Below are positions 54,550-64,000 of a DNA stretch of 64,000 nt, piece after piece (within the stretch, counting starts at the first letter, position 1; every line of letters begins with the position of its first letter). The translations under genes were made by a program, and so were the position numbers. The notes under the pieces are model-generated. The model was not told the DNA's origin. It made no database searches and was given only the letters and a program-made list of their open reading frames with translations. Source of the stretch: Gigantopelta aegis (Eukaryota; Mollusca; Gastropoda; Neomphalida; Peltospiridae); assembly GCF_016097555.1 (NCBI RefSeq), contig NC_054713.1, positions 6,562,047 to 6,626,046 on the forward strand, written 5' to 3'.

Positions 54550-54913
54550 TATATATGAAACTCGTTAAAAGTGCCCCAAAAAAGGGAAAAAATAGTAATT
54601 TTCATCAAAAAGAGGGCTTGATAGGGACTCATAAAAAAAAAGAGGAATAAATAGGAAAAAGTAGGATACTTGACGGTCTGCATAAATTCAATGCATGAAT
54701 ATAAAATGGGTTATGCAAAACTATACTTACGCGAGCGACGCGCGAGATAAACTATCACTCTCGCAATTTTCCAGAGGCCTGTGTAAAGTAGTAGAATATG
54801 TCACATAACTACATTACATGATCGATCATTTGACCTCTAGGTCGTTGTACAATATAGCTGAAATAACAGACATAATAGTTTTCGACCTTAATTTTTATGG
54901 TCTGCAGGATAAA

Positions 54914-55035
54914 GATAATAACTAGTTAATGACGTAGGATATCGACTCTATCCTGTTCAGGCTGAATGAGAAATGTCCCCATTCTTACCTTCACAGGATA
55001 AAGCCAATACCCTACGTCATTCACTAGTTATTCTC
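54914..55035. mobile_element. Palindromic element, 43-bp arms
   Basis: gataataactagttaatgac ... ctctatcctgt (54914-54956) pairs with acaggataaagccaataccc ... tagttattctc (54993-55035). Confidence 0.6.
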
Positions 55036-55252
55036 TATTTAACCCCACATTACATCTCCGTGTTTTATAAAGCCATATCTATACTCTAGTAGTGAATTGC
55101 ATTTGGTCTTAAAACACCATGTGTTCCTCATTTCTTTCAATCAGTATATGATAAAATATACCTGAGAGTGCAGCTTTAATGTGTATGTAAATATACTCAA
55201 CAAAATTAACTAGGGCCAGTAGACATTTCGTAATTCATTGCTAGTGTTATAT

Positions 55253-55400
55253 AGAGGATACTCCCGGAGTGTCTTATATCATAATTTATCAGCACGAGTT
55301 GATAAAAGTATGAAATCTGAGGCTTGCCGAGGAGTTTTATACTTTTATTAACGAGTGCTGATAAATTATAATATCACAAGACACGAGGGGGGTATTCTTT
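55253..55400. mobile_element. Palindromic MITE, about 65-bp arms
   Basis: gaggatactcccggagtgtc ... gataaaagtatgaaa pairs with ttttatacttttattaacga ... gacacgaggggggtattct. A second small hairpin (gtgatatctcctgcga / tcgcaggagctatcac) lies at 55619-55656. Confidence 0.65.
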
Positions 55401-55867
55401 TTATCATCCATTATCATTCTTTTCATTTGTGACAATTGTAAACAATGTCAGTAATGTGGGTTGAATGTCACAATATTTGGGAGCAGTAGACTCTTAAATA
55501 ACTAGCAGAACGGCAGTGGCATGACGTCACTAATGATAGGTTTAGCACTGAAACAAACACTGTGACGTAACAAAATATTGTCTTGTTATTAATATTTGAC
55601 CAATCAAGATTATAAAAAGTGATATCTCCTGCGAAGAATATCGCAGGAGCTATCACAAATTATAGTGCCAGCGATATCTGCTACAAAAGCCTTAAATTAT
55701 GTTAGCACTATTTCATCACAAGTGAGTTCTACACATTGTTTCAGTAAAGTCTGACCTGTTAAACTCTCAACATTTTTTTTACATCTTGGATTTTTTTAAT
55801 GCATTATTAAAAACTACCAAAATAAGCATTAGGCTACAATTCGTTTCATGATGGTTCGTAATGATAC

Positions 55868-56080
55868 ACCGGCCTCGGTGGTGTCGTAGTTAAGCCACCG
55901 GAAGTAAGGCTGCTAGGTACTGGGTTCGCATACCGCTACCGGATGTCACCCAGAGCGAGTTTAACGACTCAATGGGTAGGTCTAAGGCCACTACACTGAC
56001 TTCTTTATCACTAACAACTAACTCACTGTCCTGGACATACAGCCCAGATAGCTGAGGTGTGTGCCAAGGACAGCATGCTT
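55868..56080 (+). mobile_element. tRNA-derived SINE, family D head
   Basis: caccggcctcggtggtgtcg, gctaggtactgggttcgcat and caatgggtaggtctaaggcc match the inverted copy at 25460-25731 in order. The 3' part differs from families A-C. Confidence 0.65.
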
Positions 56081-56632
56081 GAACCTTAAAAGTTAGAAGC
56101 ACAAAAATAATAATAAATGAAATGTTCACGCTTGTCATTTACGGCAAATCATCAACTTTAAGAACATGCCACAGCATCGACACCATACAATAGAAGAATC
56201 TGTATTTAAAAAAATATTTACCATATTTAAAGAGAAATGCCCCCAAAATATCTACAGCCCCTTCATTAATTTTGTTGAGAATATATCTACCGTAACAACA
56301 ACACTAACATAATTCTACGAGTTAAATTTGAGAACCTGAATCTCACAAATCACAATTAACAGGTAAAACACTGTTACTTTATTATTACTACCGTATATGT
56401 TTACAAACAAATGTAAAACAACAACACTAGCACAGGCATGGACATCACAAGTGCTATAACCACTGAGCCAGCTACATGTGTGTATGATTTATACAAGTAT
56501 ATGACAAGTGAATAACCATAGTTCTACAAAACGATTTTGTGCTTGGGGGAAAAACAAAACAAATTGCAGAAAACAAAATCCACATTAAATTCACTGACCC
56601 TAGTTTCGCGACATGTGAAGGAAGGAAGAGGG
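56081..56632. other. Downstream flank or 3' UTR of the TNK2-like gene
   Basis: Unique AT-rich sequence. It may be 3' UTR of the minus-strand gene, but no poly(A) site can be placed. Confidence 0.35.
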
Positions 56633-56845
56633 AAGGAAATGTTTGATTTAATGACGCACTCAACACATTTTATTTACGGTTATATGGCATCAGACATATG
56701 GTTAAGGACCACACAGATATAGAGAGAGGAAACCCGCTGTTGCCACTTCATGGGCTATTCTTTTCGATTAGCAGCAAGGGATCTTTTATATGCACTATCC
56801 CACAGACAGAATAGCATGTACCACGGTCTTTGAAATACCAGTCAT
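56633..56845 (-). mobile_element. SINE family A, minus strand
   Basis: Inverted A tail (acgcactcaacacattttat) and core (agcagcaagggatcttttat, gacagaatagcatgtacc). The head is missing. It lies just past the TNK2-like stop codon. Confidence 0.8.
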
Positions 56846-56859
56846 CACATTCTGGACTC

Positions 56860-57113
56860 GGCCTCCCCTCCCCATCCCCTATTTAACTAGAGTCAGTGTA
56901 TTTAATCACACAGTGGACTCGCACTGCACACTGCCATGCACCTCATCCAACATCACGGAACTGGCCAGCTCCAGGTTCCAGTGGAGGGCCTCCCCTCCGC
57001 ACCCCCCCTTATTTAACTAGGGTCAGTGTATTTAATCACACAGTGGACTCGCACTGCACACTGCCACGCACCTCATCCAACATCACGGAACTGGCCAGCT
57101 CCAGGTTCCAGTG
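56860..57113 (-). repeat. Tandem duplication of the TNK2 coding end and stop codon
   Basis: A ~130-bp segment holding the last ~26 codons, the stop and the first UTR bases is present twice. 57007-57113 is the coding copy and 56880-56986 is the downstream copy, with two differences over about 105 bases. The second copy still encodes [15 protein letters not shown] but follows the stop, so it is untranslated. Confidence 0.85.
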
Positions 57114-58634
57114 TAGTGCTTCGAGGAGCCGCTCGCAGTGGTCGCGGGACGCGAGCCCGAGTCTGAACAGTTGCTCCACCTTGAGGTAGCGGATGGCCTG
57201 GTCCGTGTCCCAGTGGGTGTGGCACAGCGCCGTGTGGCACTCCTCGTCTGTCACCCCTAGCACGCTCGTCTGCACCTGCGCCAGCCGTTCCCGTGGAGAC
57301 GAGCTCACGAACGTTCCCCCTCCCCCTCCATCACCTCCTCCCGACCTGTCCGCCGACTGTTTGACAATGTCTTGTGCATGACTGGCTCTGTGCGGAGGGA
57401 GCGGCCCCGACTGTTGTCGTGGAGGGAGCGGCCCCGACTGCTGTTGTGGAGGGAGTGGCCCCGACTGTTGTCTTGGGTATCGCGTGATCTGACGAGCATT
57501 TTCTGTAGTCTTTTCCGCTGGTTTCGACCGTGGAATGATCTGCCGTAGACGAGGTTGGGAAGGACTGTCCTGTGTTCCGTGTACCTGTGCCGTGTGTTTT
57601 GTCGACGGAACGTTTTGAGACCTTTGGTTCGTGGAATTCTGTGAGTAGTCCGATCCCTTCAGCCCCGGAGCGACCGACCATGAAAACGAAGGATTCTCCT
57701 TCCCCGAATTAACCTCCGATTCCGCCGTCGTATATGGAATATTCTGATACTGCATATCACCATCGGTCTGGTCAGATCCTTGATGACTCCCACCAACCAT
57801 GAATGGTTTCACTTCGGCCATGTTGGACCGTGACGCTGATCCTTTCGCCGGAATCAGGAAGTAATGGGTGTGGCTCAACTGTCGACCGTCGCTCACCACT
57901 GGGTAGATTTTCGGACCCTCCGGCAGAGCCACCCTGTTGGCCCCGTCCTCCCTATAATCTCTCGGAGGAAGCGGAGGCGGTCCGTCCTGTGGACAGGCAT
58001 CGTATTCCGATTCGACATCATCGAATTCATCATCGTCGAAACCGTCGTCCGATTCAAATTCGTCCATTTCATTTGGCGCGAAATTCTCAAATGACCGATT
58101 CTCCGTGTTGTGAGTATTGTTGGAAGTGACATTCCGAATGTCGCCTGGTTCCACGCTTGTTGGTACCTGATCGTATTGCGGTGCTAAGAAAACGGGATTT
58201 CCTTGTGAAGGCCGATTTACGTTCAACCTTGGACGTAGTCTGTGTGCGTGATCCATCCCCCCAGAACCCTTTTTCTTAGCCCACATTATCTTTGCCAGCT
58301 TTTCGATATTCTCCTGTTCCACTCTAGCCGACACATAACCACTGTCTCTCTTCACTGAGCCCTTGCAAACGGCGTTCTCTTCGTTAGGAACTTCATCGTA
58401 TAGAGGTGCCACGTTTGGCGTGCTTGCACCACTGGTTTTCCCTGCTCTCGCTAAAGCAAAATCACTCATCGCATCGTTAATCCAATCAAACGCTTTCTCT
58501 GTGGTAGAGTCTGTTCGACTGGAGACACTCGGCGATGAAGATAAACAATTTGGATTGGGTTGGAAGTTGCCAGGAGGGAAAACTCTCTGGGCACTGGCTG
58601 GCAAGTGAGATTTAGCAGCTGAGGATGATGATGT

Positions 58635-58675
<41 letters not shown>

Positions 58676-61600
58676 GTAATGATGATGATGTTGCTTTTTC
58701 ACCTGTCGACGATGATGCAGGTCCAGACAGTTTACGCTGCTGCTGCTGCTGATGTTGTGATGCCTGCAATCTCGACGATGCCACAGAGTAAGACTGATTA
58801 GTATTTGAACATGACGACGATGACCTAAACTGCGATTTGTTAAAAAACTCTGTCACTTCGCCGACGTGTGCACTGGCCGGCCGATGTCTTTGAGTGGGAA
58901 GCGACTGCGTGTATGTCTGCGATCTGAAATCCGCCGAAACAGATGAAGATGATTTTGTCGAGTTGAATGAATGACGAGAAGCCGATGATTGGTCGAAACT
59001 TGACAGCTGCTTTCTGTTTGGAGAAACCGTCGGCCGAAATGACGACGCAAAATCAGAGTCAAATGAATTGTCTGTTTTATCACTGTAATGTTTCGCATCC
59101 TTTGAGTTGCCAAAATCTTTATTTGTTGTCCTCAGCAACTCATCGTCGGGAGGCCCTGAAACTGCATGCGGCCGATCCACCGATGAAGACTGACCGTGAA
59201 ATAATGGATCCTTCGACACTTTGTTTATTCTGTGATACACGCAATCCTCGTTGGGGGGAACCGAGTAGTACGCATCTCCCCCGGGACTCCTGTGTTGCGA
59301 CAGAGCCAAACAATCGACGACGCTCGGTTTCTGAACCAGGTGAGTCGAGGACGTCTTTAACGAACTGCTGCTGCTTGAGTCGGCTTTGAAGGAATGACTA
59401 GTCAGGTTTGTCGATGAATAGACTTTCAGACACGGCTTCACCTCAAACGGATCGTCCGTCTGTCGGTCGGCCGCCAGTAACGGCTTCGGCAGTTCAATGT
59501 TTCCGTACAGACTCGTGTTGTATGTACACAGCGAGTCGAAGAGAGACAGAGTGCTGCGAGACGTCTTTATCGTCGACGCAGACTGATCCGCGGACGGCAC
59601 GTGATCGGAGTCTTCGCTTAGATCTATCAGAGGTTTCTCCACCTCCAATTTATGAGAGTTTGGTCTCGTCTGCGGTCGATGCGACGAGTCGCGTGGTGTT
59701 CCAGATACAGCAGCTAGGGGAGTCGGTTTAGGGGAAATAATGGTTTCTTCACAGGACTCTGTGACTGCTCGTTTTCTAGTTTTGAGTAGTTGAAATGTTT
59801 GCCGAATTCTGAATTTAAAAAAAGAAAAAGATTATTGATAAATGAGAATTATTAGTAGAAATATGACCACAAAATATGTTGAAATCTTTAAGTTTGACAA
59901 ATTACTTGTTCTTAGAGTGCAGAAATACTGTATATGTTAAAAAAATGAATTTAAACTTTGTTTTAAAAAAAAAAATTCAAAACAATCATGTGTGATGATG
60001 TTGGGATTGGTACATAACAAAATGAATATTTGTTTATTAGTACATGTGGCAAATGGAAATTTGAAAGGTCTTCACAATAATTAAAAAAGGAAGAAGTTGC
60101 AATTTGTTTTGACAGTCTAACCAGTAGAAACCATCCATGTTTTTGATAGTTGGTTGCAATAACTGTGCAAAATACATACTTTGTTTAGGTCATATTTTTG
60201 CATTAAATATATTGCTTGCATTAGTTTCATGATTTACACAAATGCAGGTTTTCTCATAATGGTTAAACAAAAAAAACATTAGCATTTCCTCTGACAGTCA
60301 AACCAGTGCACATTAAATATACAGGTTTATGTATTTACATACAGAATTTCAGACATGGGTGCGTTGAGACAACCCGTTTGTTGGGGTGATAGCAGGTACA
60401 CGTGTTTGCATAACTCTTACCATTTTGTTGTGGCCTCTAACCGGAGGTACCATTACTCATATTGAAATCCAAATGCTATTTAGGAAACCTCACTCTGGGC
60501 CTAACCCACGAAGGCCATAATTACACATGTAGTGTATTGGACAGGCATTGTTAACATGTGTAGTACTAACAATATGAGTGACCCTTCAATAGTGACGCTG
60601 AGTATATGTTGTTTAAAACAAGATTAAAGTAGAATTACTTTTCTGACTGCGGTCAGGCAGTTTTGTTGGGCTCACATCTTCAACATTTCCACTCAAGTCA
60701 GGAGGTTCCATAGGATTTCGCAAATACACCCTGGGAAAAATTACATACAATTAGCAAATATATGGGTACATCATTAATGCAAATTTTAATGCATGTTCAA
60801 AACAGAAGTATCAGAATACAAAATTAGGAGCATAAACCGACTCTCATATTAAGAACCACTCACGAGAATAATTATGTACAAATGTTGAAGAATAATTTTT
60901 ATCATAACATGAAAATAAAATGTAGCAGCATGATATCTTTTATATGAACTTTCACATGACAGGACAGCACATACCACAGTCATCATAGGGATTTGATCCT
61001 GTGACCAAAGCTCCCCAGGCACATGCTCTATCGAAAGAGCTACATGTATGTTCTGGCCCTATTTCGAATAGCAACTGGTGTAACAAAGGCCGTGGTATAT
61101 ACTATCCTGTCTATGGGATGGTGCATATAAAAGATCCCTTGCTGCTAATCGAAAAGAGTAGCCCATGAAGTGGCGACAGTGGGTTTCCTCTCTCAATATC
61201 TGTGTGGTCCTTACCCATATGTTCAACGCCATATAACCGTGAATAAAATGTGTTGAGTGCATTGTTAAATCAAACATTTCCTTCTATTTCAAATGATTTA
61301 CAGTGAAACCACTCAAAAGCAGACCCTCTGTAAACCGGAATTCCCCCAAAACCGGACACTTTTTCACGGTCCTTTTTTAAAAATCAGTACAGAACTTACC
61401 CTCTCTAAACCAGATACCTCTTAAAAGTGGACAGTTTACTTGGTACCAAGGGTGTCTGGTTTAGAGGGGTTTCACTGTAGGTGTATATGTCATGGGTATA
61501 TAGTTGAAGGTAGTTATAATGCTTACATTTGAAAAAAAATATTAATCAATAATTATGATAGGAATCTACCATTATCGACCTTTGAGACGGCACCTTTAAG

Positions 61601-62747
61601 ATGCAGCTTGTTAATTAACATTTCGTAACACTAGTACTGATTAGCTACGAAAGCTTAGAAGGTTTGTTGATAACAAACTATTAATAGAAATAAACCAACT
61701 CATCAATAGCGGTGGGGTCGCCCCAGGTGTTTCCCCCGATGTCGCCATGGCCGGTGTGAATGAAACTGTTCTTCAGTGGCTGACTAATATCTTGACCTGT
61801 CGGAAGAAAATATTGGTAATAATAATACTCTAGAAAAGTCAGATAATCAGGATTAACTTACAGTGTTTCTGCCAGAATGAATTTTTGGGGTACGGTGCTA
61901 TAGAACTGAATGCAACCTCAGTCAACAGAAAGAAAGAAAATGGGTTAAGTTTTGGGTTAGGGTTAAGAAAATCATACATTAATGACAGAGTAATTAATTT
62001 TGTCGAAAGGTTAACTTTAAAAACAAAATCTGCAAAAGAAATCTGGGTATGGGTGCTGAAACTCTGACTTAGTGCAAATCAAAAGAGACAAAACATGCAT
62101 AAGTTTGTCTTTTTTGTCTTTTTTTTTTAAGTTGGAAATATCTCTTGCTAATCTTTTTTTAAACATGAATAATTTACTTCAATTTAAACATTAATAGATG
62201 AAAATTATATACTCAGTACTGAAAAAATAAAATTGATAGAATATTTTACAAAAAATATACTTAAAACTAAATCCATTATTTATTATTATAATCAAAGGAT
62301 ACATTTGGTACTGATTACAACTACAAAATGTTTTAAATTACAAATTAAACTTGTATTTCTTTTGGAGTGCAATATATTTTGCATAAATTTAATAAATGAT
62401 GTGTTAAATTCCAGCTCAACATGTGTATATGATAAGTAACAGAACTACATGTACAAACTATTTAATATGATAAACCTGCTAGGTTTTTTCATGATAATTG
62501 CAGCTTTATATTTGATATGTAACCAACGTAAGCAATGTTTTATATGATAAATATGACACTAACCTGCTAGTTTTCTTTCATGATAATTGCAGCTTTATAT
62601 TTGATATGTAACCAAACTACAAAATGTTTTATATGCCCAGTATGACACTAACCTGCAAGTTTTCTTTCTGGGTTGACAATGTTACGAGGGAATGTTCCAA
62701 TGTCGGCAGTTCTTTTGTTCTGGCCCTTCCACCAGTATCGGTCTGGT
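57036..62747 (-). CDS. TNK2: ACK1/TNK2-like non-receptor tyrosine kinase, 3' exons (5' part off the right edge)
   Basis: Exons in reading order: 62747-62653, 61796-61700, 60730-60639, 59808-57036. The first encodes the SH3 end ([17 protein letters not shown]). The second encodes a CRIB motif for binding GTP-Cdc42 ([16 protein letters not shown]). The third encodes the linker [12 protein letters not shown] seen in ACK kinases. The last exon, 2.77 kb, encodes [14 protein letters not shown] and YDQVP tyrosine motifs, poly-Ser (about 58622-58680), poly-Gln (58736-58755), an acidic block (58000-58075), PPPLPPRDY, the Mig6-like SHTHYFLIP (about 57860), three QSGPLPP repeats and a C-terminal UBA domain ([20 protein letters not shown]). 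ACK1 is a cytosolic kinase linking Cdc42, endocytosis and ubiquitin. The kinase domain is outside the window. Phase does not match between the last two exons. Confidence 0.9.
59809..60638. other. TNK2 last intron
   Basis: AT-rich intron between the linker exon and the last exon. I found no clear extra exon, though one is formally needed if the frame mismatch is real. Confidence 0.4.
60985..61065 (-). repeat. tRNA-like relic, minus strand
   Basis: Inverted it reads catgtagctctttcgataga and cacaggatcaaatccctatg, in A-box and B-box positions. It is SINE-like and unlikely to be a working tRNA. Confidence 0.45.
61072..61285 (+). mobile_element. SINE family A, core and tail
   Basis: ggtgtaacaaaggccgtggt, aaaagatcccttgctgctaa and aaaatgtgttgagtgcattg. 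The head is missing or replaced by the preceding tRNA-like piece. Confidence 0.8.
61301..61477. mobile_element. pogo-like MITE, 177 bp, TA target duplication
   Basis: It starts cagtgaaaccactcaaaagc and ends ctggtttagaggggtttcac tg, flanked by TA at 61299-61300 and 61478-61479. CAGTGAAACC termini are typical of pogo/Tigger-type elements. Confidence 0.8.
61797..62652. other. TNK2 intron between SH3-end and CRIB exons
   Basis: AT-rich. A ~85-bp direct repeat (aacctgctagttttctttca, tgataattgcagctttatat, ttgatatgtaacca) appears at about 62475-62540 and 62570-62650. It reaches the donor of the SH3-end exon: its ctaacctg is the reverse complement of the CAG/GTTAG splice site. Confidence 0.45.
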
Positions 62748-62905
62748 CTGAAACATACACACAAAATAATATTACCATCAAATGGAAATGGTTTTAAATA
62801 AATTAACATATACTGCTGGAAACAAATAAGGGAAGACATAAATAGCACAAAAAAACCCACACAAAATACTGACCCCCTACCAGAGCCAGTGCTTATAAAA
62901 CCTTT

Positions 62906-63115
62906 AGAAAGAAAGAAATGTTTTATTTAACGACGCACTCAACACATTTTATTTATGGTTATATGGCATCAAACATACGGTTAAGGACCACACAGATAGA
63001 GAGGAAACCCACTGTCGCCACTTCATGGGCTACTTCTTTTGATTAGCAGCAAGGGTTCTTTTATATGCACCATCCCACAGCCTTTGATATACCAGTCGTG
63101 GTACACCAGCTGGAT
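62906..63115 (-). mobile_element. SINE family A, minus strand, headless
   Basis: gaaatgttttatttaacgac, caacacattttatttatggt, agcagcaagggttcttttat and the core end gatataccagtcgtggta. Confidence 0.8.
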
Positions 63116-63654
63116 AAAACATTAAACAGTGGTTGCTGATCAATTTTCAACTGACTACAAATATCACTAATCAAGATTTTAAAAACAAAATGTTCTGTTA
63201 TTAACAAATTCATTAATTACAAATGCACAACTTACATATTTAGAATTTAAAAACATGTAATGCACTCAATGAATACAACAACCTTTCCACAAAGACAATA
63301 AATAAAAACAATGAGAGATAACAAAAATGTATTTAAAAACACCATCAAACACAAACACATACCAGTCAAGAATATTAACACAGTAGAATACATTAGAAGC
63401 TTGCATAATCTAACAACAACGACGACAACAATAACCTGAAATCACTCAATCATTTACCGCCGCCGCCACCACGCTGCAGCTATTAGAAAACATAATGAAG
63501 TTACGAAGGCCTGACATGCGACATGCTCGGCTTGTGAGCAGCACACAGTTCGTTTCAGTCTCTACAGAGTTACAATACACACAGGGATAGATCAATACCA
63601 GGTATGGAGAATCAGGGCTCGAAATTCAAAAGAGGCACGGACGCAAATGAAAGT
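63116..63654. other. TNK2 intron, AT-rich
   Basis: Unique sequence with a short (CAACGA)-like run near 63415. I see no SH3 or kinase exon here. Confidence 0.4.
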
Positions 63655-63995
63655 GAAAGTATTTTTGTTTAACGAAATCGCTGTAGCACATTGATTTATT
63701 AATCATCGGCTATTGGAAAAGTTAGTGGGTTTTTTTAACAACACCACTAGGGCACAATGATTTATTAATCATCGGCTTTTGGAAAAGTTAGAGTTTGTTT
63801 TGTTTAACGATACCACTAGAGCACATTGATTAAGTAATCATTGGCTGTTGGATGTCAAACATTTGGTAATTTTGACAAATAGTCTTGGTGTACTGGCTGA
63901 AAAGAGATTTAGCACAATATGGGTCCACTGACGGGGATCGATCCCAGACCGACCGTGCATCAGGAGAGCGCTTTACCACTTGGCTACGTTCCACT
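63655..63995 (-). mobile_element. SINE family B, minus strand, with three tandem tails
   Basis: The inverted B tail (tttgtttaacgaaatcgctg, tttattaatcatcggctatt) occurs three times (about 63660, 63735, 63790) before one core and head (tgacggggatcgatcccaga, ttggctacgttccactc). Confidence 0.8.
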
Positions 63996-64000
63996 CACGG

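Larger units (their letters stand above)
60731..61699. other. TNK2 intron between CRIB and linker exons
   Basis: It contains a tRNA-like piece (60985-61065), a family A SINE and a pogo-like MITE, described separately. Confidence 0.5.

Noticed and set aside
59646..59648. Translation start of an independent 870-residue gene at this position
   Set aside because: The codon is TTG. The exon continues upstream to an acceptor at 59809 and further TNK2 exons are identifiable.
57136..59731. Plus-strand frames opposite the TNK2 last exon
   Set aside because: They are shadows of a real coding exon on the minus strand.
63460..63570. Possible upstream TNK2 exon in a GC-richer patch
   Set aside because: The minus-strand translation does not resemble SH3 or kinase sequence and lacks clear splice sites.

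Overview
The window looks like nuclear DNA of an animal, most likely a mollusc. It carries two intron-rich metazoan genes in a low-GC background packed with tRNA-derived SINEs, short inverted-repeat DNA elements and minisatellites. Prokaryotic features (operons, ribosome binding sites) are absent. The mollusc placement, perhaps a gastropod, is inferred from the style of the SINEs and was not tested by search.

Layout: the left edge (2-523, minus) holds the N-terminal part of a Merlin/ISXO2-like transposase that runs off the window. A complete mitofusin gene follows on the plus strand (ATG 1881, stop 35069). I could assemble 17 coding exons whose phases all agree, giving a 759-residue protein with the full mitofusin architecture: dynamin-like GTPase, helical region, paired membrane segments near the C-terminus, and a C-terminal heptad-repeat region. 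Its introns contain a decayed, spliced DDE-type transposase element on the opposite strand (about 9.1-12.8 kb), several small inverted-repeat elements with visible target-site duplications, many SINEs, and at least seven tandem arrays.

From 35.1 to 56.8 kb there is no convincing gene. This stretch is AT-rich flank and 3' UTR with SINEs on both strands, palindromic elements and a pogo-like MITE. From 57036 to 62747 on the minus strand lies the 3' half of an ACK1/TNK2 non-receptor tyrosine kinase gene: the end of the SH3 domain, the CRIB motif, the conserved linker, and a very long last exon ending in a UBA domain. The kinase domain would lie beyond the right edge.

The most interesting biology is in the mitofusin gene. 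There are two homologous, equal-length (103 nt), same-phase versions of one exon (24234-24336 and 25063-25165). This is the classical signature of mutually exclusive splicing, here in the helical region between the GTPase and the membrane anchor. Separately, exon-intron junctions of this gene have repeatedly been duplicated. After exon 9 a 91-bp unit containing the exon end and its GTAAGT donor is repeated about 28 times. After exon 15 a roughly 22-bp unit with the same structure is repeated for about 1.65 kb. Smaller versions follow exons 4 and 12b, precede exon 15, and begin at the stop codon. A SINE has also inserted at the 3' splice site of exon 13, and its 12-bp target duplication recreated the acceptor.
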